NCBI GenBank assembly: GCA_024762655.1
Contig: JANTHB010000019.1
Location: forward strand, 1-46,471
Direction of reading: 5' to 3'
DNA: 46,471 nt
Source of the DNA: Bacteroidales bacterium
GTDB lineage: Bacteria; Bacteroidota; Bacteroidia; Bacteroidales; VadinHA17
How positions within the stretch are numbered: the stretch's first letter is position 1; every line of letters starts with the position of its first letter. Shown here in pieces: positions 6,927 to 14,910 of the stretch. Under the pieces are notes generated by a model that ran no database searches, was not told where the DNA came from, and saw only the letters and a list, made by a program, of their open reading frames with translations. The position numbers and the translations under genes are program-made.

Positions 6927-8378
6927 TTATTTTTTGGGGAAAAGATAGTTTTCTCCCACCTTTACTTTCTTCACCCTGTCCTTATCATCCATGATAAAAA
7001 TGACCTTTTCGCCATTTCCGTTGGGTCCGCTCATCCTGAAAGTATCGCGACCGGCAGGGTACAACACCGTCAGGCCTGCCTCCGGGTCGTCATCGGGAGG
7101 ATAGTTAAAACCATTCATGGCCAGATGTTTTTTATAAATCAGTATTTCTGTTTCGTACCACGACGGGTCGGTATAGGTGCCGGTGAATTTTTCCCAGCGG
7201 GGATCAACCTTTTTTACCTTTTCCGGCGGGGTCACCAGGTCCCGGATCACCGGTGTCATGACCTCCAGGATCCTGTTGGCAAAGAAAGAGGGGGAAGCAT
7301 CGTCGGCATTGGTCAGGACGATCACGCCAATTTTCTCGTCGGGGATAAAGGATATCTGTGAGCGGTTTCCGGCCACCCATCCACCATGGCCCACTACGGT
7401 ATAGTCGCCTTCTCTCCATACTCTGAAACCAAGACCGTACCCCCCTGTCCACGCTTTGTTGATGAAATGCAGGCGATGCATCTCGGCCAGTGTATAGCTG
7501 TTAAGGATCTGTGACCCGCCTGCTTTCCCCTTCCGGAACTGCAGGGATACAAAACGGGCCAGGTCTTCCAGGCTGGAGGTAATATTGGCGGCCGAAGCCA
7601 GACCTTTTGCTTCGGTAAAAGGCATCACCCTCCGGGAGCCGTCGGGAAAACGGTGACTGTATGGCACTGCGAGTCGTTTTTTATCTTTCCCGGTCAGGAA
7701 CACACTCGAACTGGACATCCCCAGCGGCCGGAAAATGTTTTCCCGGACATACCGGTCGTACGGCATGCCTGAAACAACCGCCACAACCTCTCCCAGCAGG
7801 GCCATGCCCAGGTTGGAGTATTTGATCCTGTCGCCCGGCGGGTAGATCATCTCCTGCTCCGGCAGAGCTTTCAGTATCTCTTTCATGGTCGGGAACCTGC
7901 GGTCCGTCCAATAGGGAAATCCCGCTTCGCGGGGCAACCCCGAGGTGTGGGTCAGCAGATTGAACAGAGTGACCGGTGGAGCATCCGGATAGGGATTCCG
8001 AATGCTAAAACCCGGCAGATATTTTTCGACCGGATCGTCCAAACGGAGCTTGCCCGCATCCCGGAGTTGCATGATCGCCGTAGCGGTGAATGTCTTCGAA
8101 TTAGAGGCGATCCGGAACAATGTCTCCGGAGTGACGGGGATTTTCTTTTCCGCATCGGCATAACCGAACCCTTTTGCATACACCAGCTCCTGATCATATA
8201 CGATCCCGACAGCCATGCCCGGCAGGTTCCGGTATTCCATCTGCTGGTGTATCCACGACTCCAGCACTTTCAGTTCGGAGTTGAATGTATCCTTTTGCCG
8301 GAGGACGGAGGAGGGTTGTCCCAGGAGACCTGATGAAAGGACTCCCGCCCACAGCACAAAAACCATGAATCGTTTCAT
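6927..8378 (-). CDS. Secreted serine hydrolase of the beta-lactamase/penicillin-binding-protein family
   Basis: A 483-residue class C beta-lactamase-like hydrolase. A signal peptide covers about residues 1-20. Active-site motifs are SNSK (S92, K95; the SxxK nucleophile and base), YSN (Y187-N189) and HGG (H331-G333, the usual replacement for KTG in this family). A further domain of about 100 residues follows the catalytic fold, as in many Bacteroidota serine hydrolases. Likely substrates are D-amino-acid peptides or esters; a true beta-lactamase role is not implied. Its start matches the signal peptide. The gene is followed by a small membrane protein. Confidence 0.85.
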   Translation of the reverse strand: MKRFMVFVLWAGVLSSGLLGQPSSVLRQKDTFNSELKVLESWIHQQMEYRNLPGMAVGIVYDQELVYAKGFGYADAEKKIPVTPETLFRIASNSKTFTATAIMQLRDAGKLRLDDPVEKYLPGFSIRNPYPDAPPVTLFNLLTHTSGLPREAGFPYWTDRRFPTMKEILKALPEQEMIYPPGDRIKYSNLGMALLGEVVAVVSGMPYDRYVRENIFRPLGMSSSSVFLTGKDKKRLAVPYSHRFPDGSRRVMPFTEAKGLASAANITSSLEDLARFVSLQFRKGKAGGSQILNSYTLAEMHRLHFINKAWTGGYGLGFRVWREGDYTVVGHGGWVAGNRSQISFIPDEKIGVIVLTNADDASPSFFANRILEVMTPVIRDLVTPPEKVKKVDPRWEKFTGTYTDPSWYETEILIYKKHLAMNGFNYPPDDDPEAGLTVLYPAGRDTFRMSGPNGNGEKVIFIMDDKDRVKKVKVGENYLFPKK

Positions 8379-8585
8379 ATGCCCGATATTTTGTATGTTT
8401 TAAACAATGTCCGCGATAATATAAAAAATATTTCATACCGCCAGCATGTTTAACCGGTTTGAGCACATGCCGCAAAATCCCGGCATTTCATTTCCAGACG
8501 CTGTGGTTCCCAATCAGCGGACACCCCATCGAAACTCCTACAGGTGCGATGGCCGGATGCTCCCGGAAAGGCGTTCCCCGGGATG

Positions 8586-8954
8586 CTACTTCATTCTGGA
8601 ATCCAGTACCAGCCAGATCAGATAAGAAAGGATAAAGATAATCACCCCATACAAGGTGGTGATCATAGAGACTTTTATCCCTCCGGCCAGGATGGATTGT
8701 GAAACGGATCCCACCTCCTGGATCCTTCTGAATGCCGAATACAGGCCGATAAGCTGGCCCAGGATTCCGATTACCAATGATAACAGTCCTACCGACTTTA
8801 TGTAAGTCAAACGATGCCGGAGCGTTTCCCGGGAGGAAGACGGGGTTTGAAAAACCAGAACGCCATAATAAACGGAAATAACCAGCATGATCAGCAAACA
8901 GAGAGACAGAATGCTCATAAACAGAATTCCTCCTTCATAAAATAGTGTAGCCAT
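8586..8954 (-). CDS. Small MotA/TolQ/ExbB-type membrane protein
   Basis: A 122-residue protein with three hydrophobic helices (about residues 10-34, 53-73 and 93-116). The middle part, SVGLLSLVIGILGQLIGLYSAF, followed by a polar segment and then ILAGGIKVSMITTLYGVIIF, is the conserved helix pair of the ExbB/TolQ/MotA proton-channel family. It is shorter than true ExbB and there is no ExbD or TonB beside it. It is divergent from the LytTR gene at 9107, and similar small ExbB-like proteins are often next to LytTR genes in Bacteroidota. What it energises, if anything, is unknown. Confidence 0.7.
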   Translation of the reverse strand: MATLFYEGGILFMSILSLCLLIMLVISVYYGVLVFQTPSSSRETLRHRLTYIKSVGLLSLVIGILGQLIGLYSAFRRIQEVGSVSQSILAGGIKVSMITTLYGVIIFILSYLIWLVLDSRMK

Positions 8955-8987
8955 GATATTAAAATTTTAATGAAACATAATCAAGAT

Positions 8988-9020
8988 CAAATGTACTTAT
9001 AACAAGGAGTATTCTCCAAG
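8988..9020 (-). promoter_or_regulatory. Promoter of the ExbB-like gene
   Basis: On the minus strand CTTG (9017-9020, one mismatch to TTTG) and TACATTTG (8988-8995) are spaced by exactly 21 bp. It lies in the divergent gap shared with the LytTR regulator, a likely control region for both. Confidence 0.6.
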
Positions 9021-9106
9021 GTAGAATCCGGTGGAAAACCTGCATTTCATCGATAAAATATTGGAAATAAAATGAAAATTGGCAAATTTGACGTCAAATC
9101 ATCCGT

Positions 9107-9853
9107 ATGAAAAGAATTTATAAAATCATTTTTTGGAGCCTGGTGGTCGTGGTCCTGACCCTGGCTTTTGGGTTTTCGTCTCATACTTACCTCTATTCTT
9201 TCTATTTCGTTTCTTTCTTACTGCCTGTCATTGTTGCCACCTCCTTTTTTTACAATCATTTTCTTATCCCCCGTTATCTGTTAAAAAAAAGGTATTTGAA
9301 ATTCGCACTTTATGGGGTCTATGCTCTGATTATTTCCATGTATCTGGAGATGATGGTTATTTTTCTGGCTTATATGATCCTTGCCAACTATCAGTACAAC
9401 AACATGATCCCGGTTACCACGAATATTTTCATCCTGGCCGTCATCTTATATTTAATCGTCCTGGTGAATGCATTTATTCTTCTTGTGAAAACCTATTTTT
9501 CGAATCAGGAGCACCTCAACAGGCTGAAAACTGAAAAAGACAAACTTTCAAAAGGCTATATTTTGGTAAAATCCGGGCGGCAGAATGCAAGGATCCTGTT
9601 TGATGAAATTGAATATATTGAAAGTCTGGGCGATTATGTTAAGATCAATACCTCATCCGGAAAGAAAATCATCACCCGGGAAAAGATCAGCAAGTTGCAA
9701 AAAAAGCTCCCTGAGGATTTTCTGCGGATACACCGTTCCTTCCTGGTAAACCGCAATAAAATCAAAGCGTATTCCAAAGGACATATAACACTGGAAGACA
9801 CCGTCTTACCGGTGAGTCGCACCTACAAGCATGCGATTGATCATAAGATCTGA
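9107..9853 (+). CDS. Membrane-anchored LytTR-family transcriptional regulator
   Basis: A 248-residue protein with an N-terminal membrane part of four hydrophobic segments (about residues 8-26, 28-50, 60-90 and 100-128) and a C-terminal LytTR DNA-binding domain (about 150-245). The LytTR part has ILFDEIEYIESLGDYVKI and the family signature FLRIHRSFLVNRNKI, then ITLEDTVLPVSRTYK. LytTR domains bind DNA through beta strands. No receiver domain is present, so the membrane part may sense directly. It is divergent from the ExbB-like gene, a plausible target. No histidine kinase is nearby. Confidence 0.85.
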   Translation: MKRIYKIIFWSLVVVVLTLAFGFSSHTYLYSFYFVSFLLPVIVATSFFYNHFLIPRYLLKKRYLKFALYGVYALIISMYLEMMVIFLAYMILANYQYNNMIPVTTNIFILAVILYLIVLVNAFILLVKTYFSNQEHLNRLKTEKDKLSKGYILVKSGRQNARILFDEIEYIESLGDYVKINTSSGKKIITREKISKLQKKLPEDFLRIHRSFLVNRNKIKAYSKGHITLEDTVLPVSRTYKHAIDHKI

Positions 9854-9924
9854 ATGTATCTTTACATGTCTGACGGAATGTCGCTTATGATTATCTGCCC
9901 TCCGTTCTATTATCTTCGGGGTTC

Positions 9925-12738
9925 TTAAAAATCCCCCAGTGCATTTCCGAAGAGCCTGAAGTTATAGGTTAAGGTTATGACAGGTTGTCCGAAGATAGAG
10001 AGTTTATAGCCTTTCATTTCCCCGTTTTCCAGCTTAAAATAGATGGAATACGGGTTTCTCCGGCCCAGCACATTGTAAACGGCGAGGGTAAAAGAAGAGT
10101 GATTCAGTTTTTTCATCTTCAGGTTCCCGTTTAAGGTAGCAGCCAGATCAAGCCGCATATAATCGGGGATGCGGAATTCATTCCGGTCGGAATAGAATAT
10201 CCGGTTCACATCACCAAACCGGTAATAACCGGCCGGATAAGTGATGGGACGCCCTGTGCTGTACATAAAATTGGCCGTTACATTAAATCTTCGTGACAGT
10301 TTTGTATTGATCACCAGTTTCACATCGTGAGGCTTATCATAGTCGGCCGGGAACCAGTTCCCGTTGTTCACTTTCTCCACTGCGAATGCCCCGTCTATCT
10401 TATGCAGGACCCTGGCATAGGCATAGCTTACCCAGCCGGTAATACTTCCCGTCTGTTTCTTTAGCATCAATTCAATACCATAGGCTTTTCCCTTCCCGTT
10501 AAGGACATCCGTTTCAAGATGATCATTCATCAGCAGCCTGGCCCCGTTTTTATAATCCAGTATGTTCCCGAGAACTTTGTAATATACTTCAGCAGATAGT
10601 TCCAGTTTATTTTGTTTAAGATTCTTGTATATTCCCAGAGAAACCTGGTCGCCGGTTACCGGTTTGAGGTAACGGTCGCTGAGTGTCCAGATGTCGGTAG
10701 GCGAGATGGCCGTCGTATTGGACATCATATGAAGATACTGAACCATCCTTTGCAGTCCTGCCTTAACCGACAACCCCGGGCCGATCAGAAAGCGTGAAGA
10801 AAACCGGTATTCCAGTCCCGGGTAGTATGCCGTAATTTTATTCTTATCATAATACACAGTATCTGTGATGGTTTCCACGGAGAGAGGCATCTGTTCCCGG
10901 TAGTGATATTCCGTTCCCGGTCCCAGGGCCATAAAAAGGTTCACCCGGATACCGCCCGACAGGGTTATCAGGGGTGATATTTTGTATTCATCACTTATAT
11001 ACAGGGAATTTTCCAGGGCTCTCTCCTCCTCCAGCGTGTGAGGCACGATTTCGGACAGCGTATTTAAAGGGGTCTGTTTCCCGGGAGACAATACATACCC
11101 TGTTGAAGACACTCCGAAGGTTACCTTATGCGCCTCTGAGACAAGCCAGGTAAAATCCGCTTTGGCGATTTTCTGGTTTATCCGGTAATAGAGTGAGCTC
11201 ATGGCCAGGGTATCCTGGACATTATCCACCCGGTATTCATAGTTGCTCAGGATAGCTGAAAAATCAGCATTTAGCCTGGAGGAAAACGCATGTGTCCATC
11301 TCAGGGTGGCGGCCTGATTGGTATACTCGAAAGCGCTTTCTTTATAGTAGTTAAAGAGGTCCCTGCTCATATAACCGGACAAGGACAGGTGGTTCCCTTT
11401 CCCTGCCTCAATATTGATAACCCCCTGAAGATCCATAAAGCGGGCCGTACTCTTCTGCAACTGTTTATCCTTTAATTGTCTCAGGATCCAATCTGAATAC
11501 GTGGACCGTGCCCCCAGGACAAAATCAGCTTTTTTTGTTACCGGCCCTTCAGCCATGATCCGGCCTGTTACGGGGCTTATCCCGCCACTGAATTTGATCT
11601 TCTCCGGATTGCCCTGTTTGAGTTTGATATCCATAACGGACGAAACACGCCCCCCATACCTGGCCGGGACTCCGCTTTTATACAAGGTAACATCCTCAAT
11701 CATATCCGAATTGAACGCGGAAAAGAATCCGAAAAAATGCGAGGAATTAATGATGGGGGCATCATCGAGCAATATCAGATTCTGATCGGTACTGCCCCCG
11801 CGTATGTTGTATCCGGCAGCCGCTTCTCCGACACTCTGAACCCCGGGGAGCAGCAACGAGCTTTTCACCAGGTCCACTTCCCCCAACCCCATCGGGATCT
11901 GTTTTAACATTTTCACACTGATCTTTTCGATGCCAATGCGCAGATTCCGCACCTGGTTTTCCCGGTTGGCAGACACCGTCACTTCGCCCAGTTGATTCAC
12001 CTGTTCGAATATTTCGATATCAAGTCTGCCGTCTGAAAACAGGATCAGATTTCGTTTCTCGGTATGCATTCCGATCAGCCTGTATTCCACCGCATGCTGT
12101 CCTTTCGGGAGCAACAGCGAATAATGCCCATTTTCATCGGTAGTGGTTCCTTTTTGAATGGCCGGGAAATAGACCACCACCCCCGGCGCAGGTTGCCCGG
12201 TATTCCCTTCCTTAACGGTCCCCGATAAGAAAGCATATTTCCCCCTGCTAAAATCCGCCGGGTTCCCGATTTTATAAAGCTTGTATTTTTCCCGGCTCAG
12301 TGTCTCCTTGTTTTCAGGGGCCGAGGGCAAGGCGTTTCGGGGCTCCTCATTTTGTTTCCGCTGTAACCGGATATAGGATAATATATTCTTTTTAAAGTGG
12401 GTTTTAAAAGGAACTCCTTTTGAAAAAATGACCTCTTTTCCTGCAATGAGGTAGTAAATGTCTGAATTTTTAAGTGCTCCGGCGAGAACCCGGGATACCG
12501 GCTCATGGTCAGCATTCACCCGGACAGTCAATGAATCGGACCAGGAACCGTTGTAAAAAAACCTGTAATCCGTCACTTTCTGCAGTGTATCAATAAAATT
12601 TATGAATGATATACTGTCAATCCGCAGGGTGATCCGGCGGGCCTGCCCCTGTGACGGGAACGAAGCCAGGATCATCCCGCCCAGCAGGATAAGTATTTTC
12701 GTCCGTAAAAAAATTTTATGGCCCTTCCACATGATCAT
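9925..12738 (-). CDS. TonB-dependent outer-membrane receptor with STN and carboxypeptidase-like domains
   Basis: About 937 residues from ATG 12738; the frame is open to 12777, but only the later start puts the signal peptide (KILILLGGMILASFPSQGQA) near the N-terminus. An STN/secretin-like domain (about 35-105) is followed by a linker, then a carboxypeptidase-like beta-sandwich (about 170-250, LSGTVKEGNTGQPAPGVVVY). The plug (about 260-380) has AAGYNIRGGSTDQNLILLDD and the rest is a 22-strand barrel ending in an aromatic-rich C-terminus. STN domains usually receive a signal for a FecI/FecR pair, but none is present here. The start overlaps the end of the preceding gene by about 20 bases, so the two are an operon. 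Substrate unknown. Confidence 0.85.
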   Translation of the reverse strand: MIMWKGHKIFLRTKILILLGGMILASFPSQGQARRITLRIDSISFINFIDTLQKVTDYRFFYNGSWSDSLTVRVNADHEPVSRVLAGALKNSDIYYLIAGKEVIFSKGVPFKTHFKKNILSYIRLQRKQNEEPRNALPSAPENKETLSREKYKLYKIGNPADFSRGKYAFLSGTVKEGNTGQPAPGVVVYFPAIQKGTTTDENGHYSLLLPKGQHAVEYRLIGMHTEKRNLILFSDGRLDIEIFEQVNQLGEVTVSANRENQVRNLRIGIEKISVKMLKQIPMGLGEVDLVKSSLLLPGVQSVGEAAAGYNIRGGSTDQNLILLDDAPIINSSHFFGFFSAFNSDMIEDVTLYKSGVPARYGGRVSSVMDIKLKQGNPEKIKFSGGISPVTGRIMAEGPVTKKADFVLGARSTYSDWILRQLKDKQLQKSTARFMDLQGVINIEAGKGNHLSLSGYMSRDLFNYYKESAFEYTNQAATLRWTHAFSSRLNADFSAILSNYEYRVDNVQDTLAMSSLYYRINQKIAKADFTWLVSEAHKVTFGVSSTGYVLSPGKQTPLNTLSEIVPHTLEEERALENSLYISDEYKISPLITLSGGIRVNLFMALGPGTEYHYREQMPLSVETITDTVYYDKNKITAYYPGLEYRFSSRFLIGPGLSVKAGLQRMVQYLHMMSNTTAISPTDIWTLSDRYLKPVTGDQVSLGIYKNLKQNKLELSAEVYYKVLGNILDYKNGARLLMNDHLETDVLNGKGKAYGIELMLKKQTGSITGWVSYAYARVLHKIDGAFAVEKVNNGNWFPADYDKPHDVKLVINTKLSRRFNVTANFMYSTGRPITYPAGYYRFGDVNRIFYSDRNEFRIPDYMRLDLAATLNGNLKMKKLNHSSFTLAVYNVLGRRNPYSIYFKLENGEMKGYKLSIFGQPVITLTYNFRLFGNALGDF

Positions 12739-13495
12739 AATATGACAGTATTCTTTGCATATCCGTTTTCCCGGCATGCCGTACCTTGATTTTTCTGCTT
12801 CTGATAAATTTCCCGATCAGGTTTTTTTTATCCGCCAAAGCGTTCAAAAGACTCCTCCTCCCTTTTATTTTATACACCCTACCCCCATTAACGATAAGCT
12901 TCAAAGGTCTCGTTTTAAAAATATACTTTCCATCGGTAACGGCCAGGGTGGTTTTATACCTGATCAGAAATCTTATTTTCCCTTCATAACCCACCTCATA
13001 AAAGCCATCACCTGCAATTTTTTTAAGGGAATCCGGAAATTCAAAGTATCTGAATTTCATTCTGTTTTCCGGCAATCCCACTTCAAATTCATCTATTAAA
13101 TACTTGTTTAACACCACTGGAATTACGGATTGATCGATCTGATGTCTCGGATCAAAATAGATAAGCAGATCTTTATAGGTGTCATATTGCAATACCACCG
13201 GGCTGTGTCTTATTCCCTCTATAACGATCGAACCATTCGGATAGCGGTGTTTTGGAATCAGTGGATTGGAACCATAAACAGGATAGTACAACTCGTACTC
13301 ACTTCCGTTAATAACGTCTTCCGTAAATGTGGTTACAATGCTGTCATAGAGGTAGTGTAAAAACCGGTATTGAGCCTGATGAAGGGAATCCTCACAGGCT
13401 TCTGCGCTTCGCAGTCCATGATCAGGCTGCCCGGCAATCAGTACCGGTGAGAAAAGCATAAACAAACAGAGGATTACGGGAATACTTTTCTTCAT
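12716..13495 (-). CDS. Exported protein of unknown function, upstream partner of the TonB receptor
   Basis: A 259-residue protein with a clear signal peptide from ATG 13495 (MKKSIPVILCLFMLFSPVLI, cleavage near AGQP). The ORF is open to 13528, but that adds a charged stretch before the signal. The mature part is rich in Tyr, Arg and Lys. I recognise no catalytic motif. It ends inside the start of the TonB-dependent receptor gene, so the two are translationally linked and the product is probably an accessory for that receptor in the periplasm or at the outer membrane. It is divergent from the DUF4249 gene. Confidence 0.65.
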   Translation of the reverse strand: MKKSIPVILCLFMLFSPVLIAGQPDHGLRSAEACEDSLHQAQYRFLHYLYDSIVTTFTEDVINGSEYELYYPVYGSNPLIPKHRYPNGSIVIEGIRHSPVVLQYDTYKDLLIYFDPRHQIDQSVIPVVLNKYLIDEFEVGLPENRMKFRYFEFPDSLKKIAGDGFYEVGYEGKIRFLIRYKTTLAVTDGKYIFKTRPLKLIVNGGRVYKIKGRRSLLNALADKKNLIGKFIRSRKIKVRHAGKTDMQRILSYYDHVEGP

Positions 13496-13701
13496 ATGAA
13501 AGGTCCTTGGATCCGGTGGGTTTCTCACTACAATGTTAAAACATTATCCGAAAACATCCTATCCCGTAATCAGAAAATAATTAATAACCACGCACCCTCT
13601 TCAGATAAGAAAAAGGGAGAAACGGAATCCCCGTCGTGAAAAATCCAATAAAATTGTATATTTATCAACGATTTGCCGCAAACGGCGGAACCTGCACCAC
13701 A

Positions 13702-14910
13702 ATGTATAAACTACTGATTATTAGCGGCCTGATTCTTTTCTTATTGAAATCCTGCATTGATCCCTATCAACTGAATCTTTCAGAATATGATTCTTTGCTT
13801 GTGGTTGAGGGGATGATCACGGATGAGAACAGGCCTTACACCATCGCGCTTTCGAGGACGTTTCAGAATAAAGACACCTTCCCCGAGAAGGTCAGGTATG
13901 CAAATGTCTATGTGACCACCGGTGATGAAGAGCCCATCGTCTTTACCGAAAAGGAACCCGGCATTTACCAGTCCGACCCTGCTACTTTCAGGGGGAGAGC
14001 CGGAGAAACCTATACGTTGCACATCCGGACCGTAAACAATGAGTATGTTTCGGATCCCTGCCTGATGGTTCCCGTGCCTGCCATTGACACCGTTTCTTTC
14101 GTCCGTGACAAGCACTTCAGCACCGACGGCACCACGGAACTGGATGGCGTAAGCATTTTCGTTACCCCCTCGTCCGCCACAGGCACCGGGGAATATCTGC
14201 GGTGGGATTTTGAAGAGACATGGAAAGTGGAAGCTCCTTATCCGGTGGGATATCAATATCTCGGCCACAGAACGGTGATAACCATTCCCGTTCAAAATCA
14301 GACTTGCTGGAAACATGAATCTTCTTCCAACATCCTTGTCTATGCTTATCCTTCCGGCGACATCCCGCAAGTAATCAAACAACCGTTAACCTTTATCTCT
14401 CCTGTCACAACAGACCGGTTAACCCATCAATACAGCATACTGGTAAAACAGTACTCGCTATCCAAAGAAGAATATGATTTCTGGAACGACCTGAAGCAGG
14501 TTTCCGAAGAAAGAGGAGATATTTTTGACAAACAACCGCACTTTGTTCCCGGAAATATCCATTCGGTGAAAAACAAATCCGAGAAAGTCCTGGGGTACTT
14601 CCAGGTATCTGCAGTTGCTGAAAAACGCATTTATATCACGAAACATCAGATTTCAAATCTGCAATTACCCTCTTTTCGTTATCACTGCAAGATCATAGAG
14701 GTAGGAGGAGAGGATCCCGCGGAAGGACAAACCGGTTTTGCCTCCCTGGATGACGCATACAATTTTTATACGGGGATAGGCATGGTGTTCGTATATCCTA
14801 TCTACCACGGTCTGGCCTTAACGGGCCTCGCTTTTGCCACCGTGGCCTGCACCGATTGCAGTGTTGCCGCCGATCCGGTTAAACCCGATTTCTGGACTGA
14901 CCTGCCATGA
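13702..14910 (+). CDS. DUF4249 family lipoprotein
   Basis: About 402 residues from ATG 13702. An earlier GTG at 13636 is in frame, but the lipoprotein signal (MYKLLIISGLILFLLKSC) begins at the ATG, so the ATG is chosen. The Cys at residue 18 would be lipidated. The N-terminal half contains YDSLLVVEGMITDENRPYTIALSRT, typical of DUF4249, a Bacteroidota family usually found beside STN-type TonB-dependent receptors. That is the case here, as the receptor operon is divergent on the left. Function is unknown; a surface partner of the receptor is a fair guess. Its TGA overlaps the next ATG (ATGA). Confidence 0.8.
   Translation: MYKLLIISGLILFLLKSCIDPYQLNLSEYDSLLVVEGMITDENRPYTIALSRTFQNKDTFPEKVRYANVYVTTGDEEPIVFTEKEPGIYQSDPATFRGRAGETYTLHIRTVNNEYVSDPCLMVPVPAIDTVSFVRDKHFSTDGTTELDGVSIFVTPSSATGTGEYLRWDFEETWKVEAPYPVGYQYLGHRTVITIPVQNQTCWKHESSSNILVYAYPSGDIPQVIKQPLTFISPVTTDRLTHQYSILVKQYSLSKEEYDFWNDLKQVSEERGDIFDKQPHFVPGNIHSVKNKSEKVLGYFQVSAVAEKRIYITKHQISNLQLPSFRYHCKIIEVGGEDPAEGQTGFASLDDAYNFYTGIGMVFVYPIYHGLALTGLAFATVACTDCSVAADPVKPDFWTDLP

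Noticed and set aside
6927-8378. Calling the serine hydrolase a beta-lactamase resistance gene
   Set aside because: Motifs SNSK/YSN/HGG and the extra C-terminal domain fit the broad serine hydrolase family, not a dedicated AmpC enzyme.
12297-12515. Small frame within the TonB receptor
   Set aside because: Shadow frame inside the STN/carboxypeptidase-domain region.
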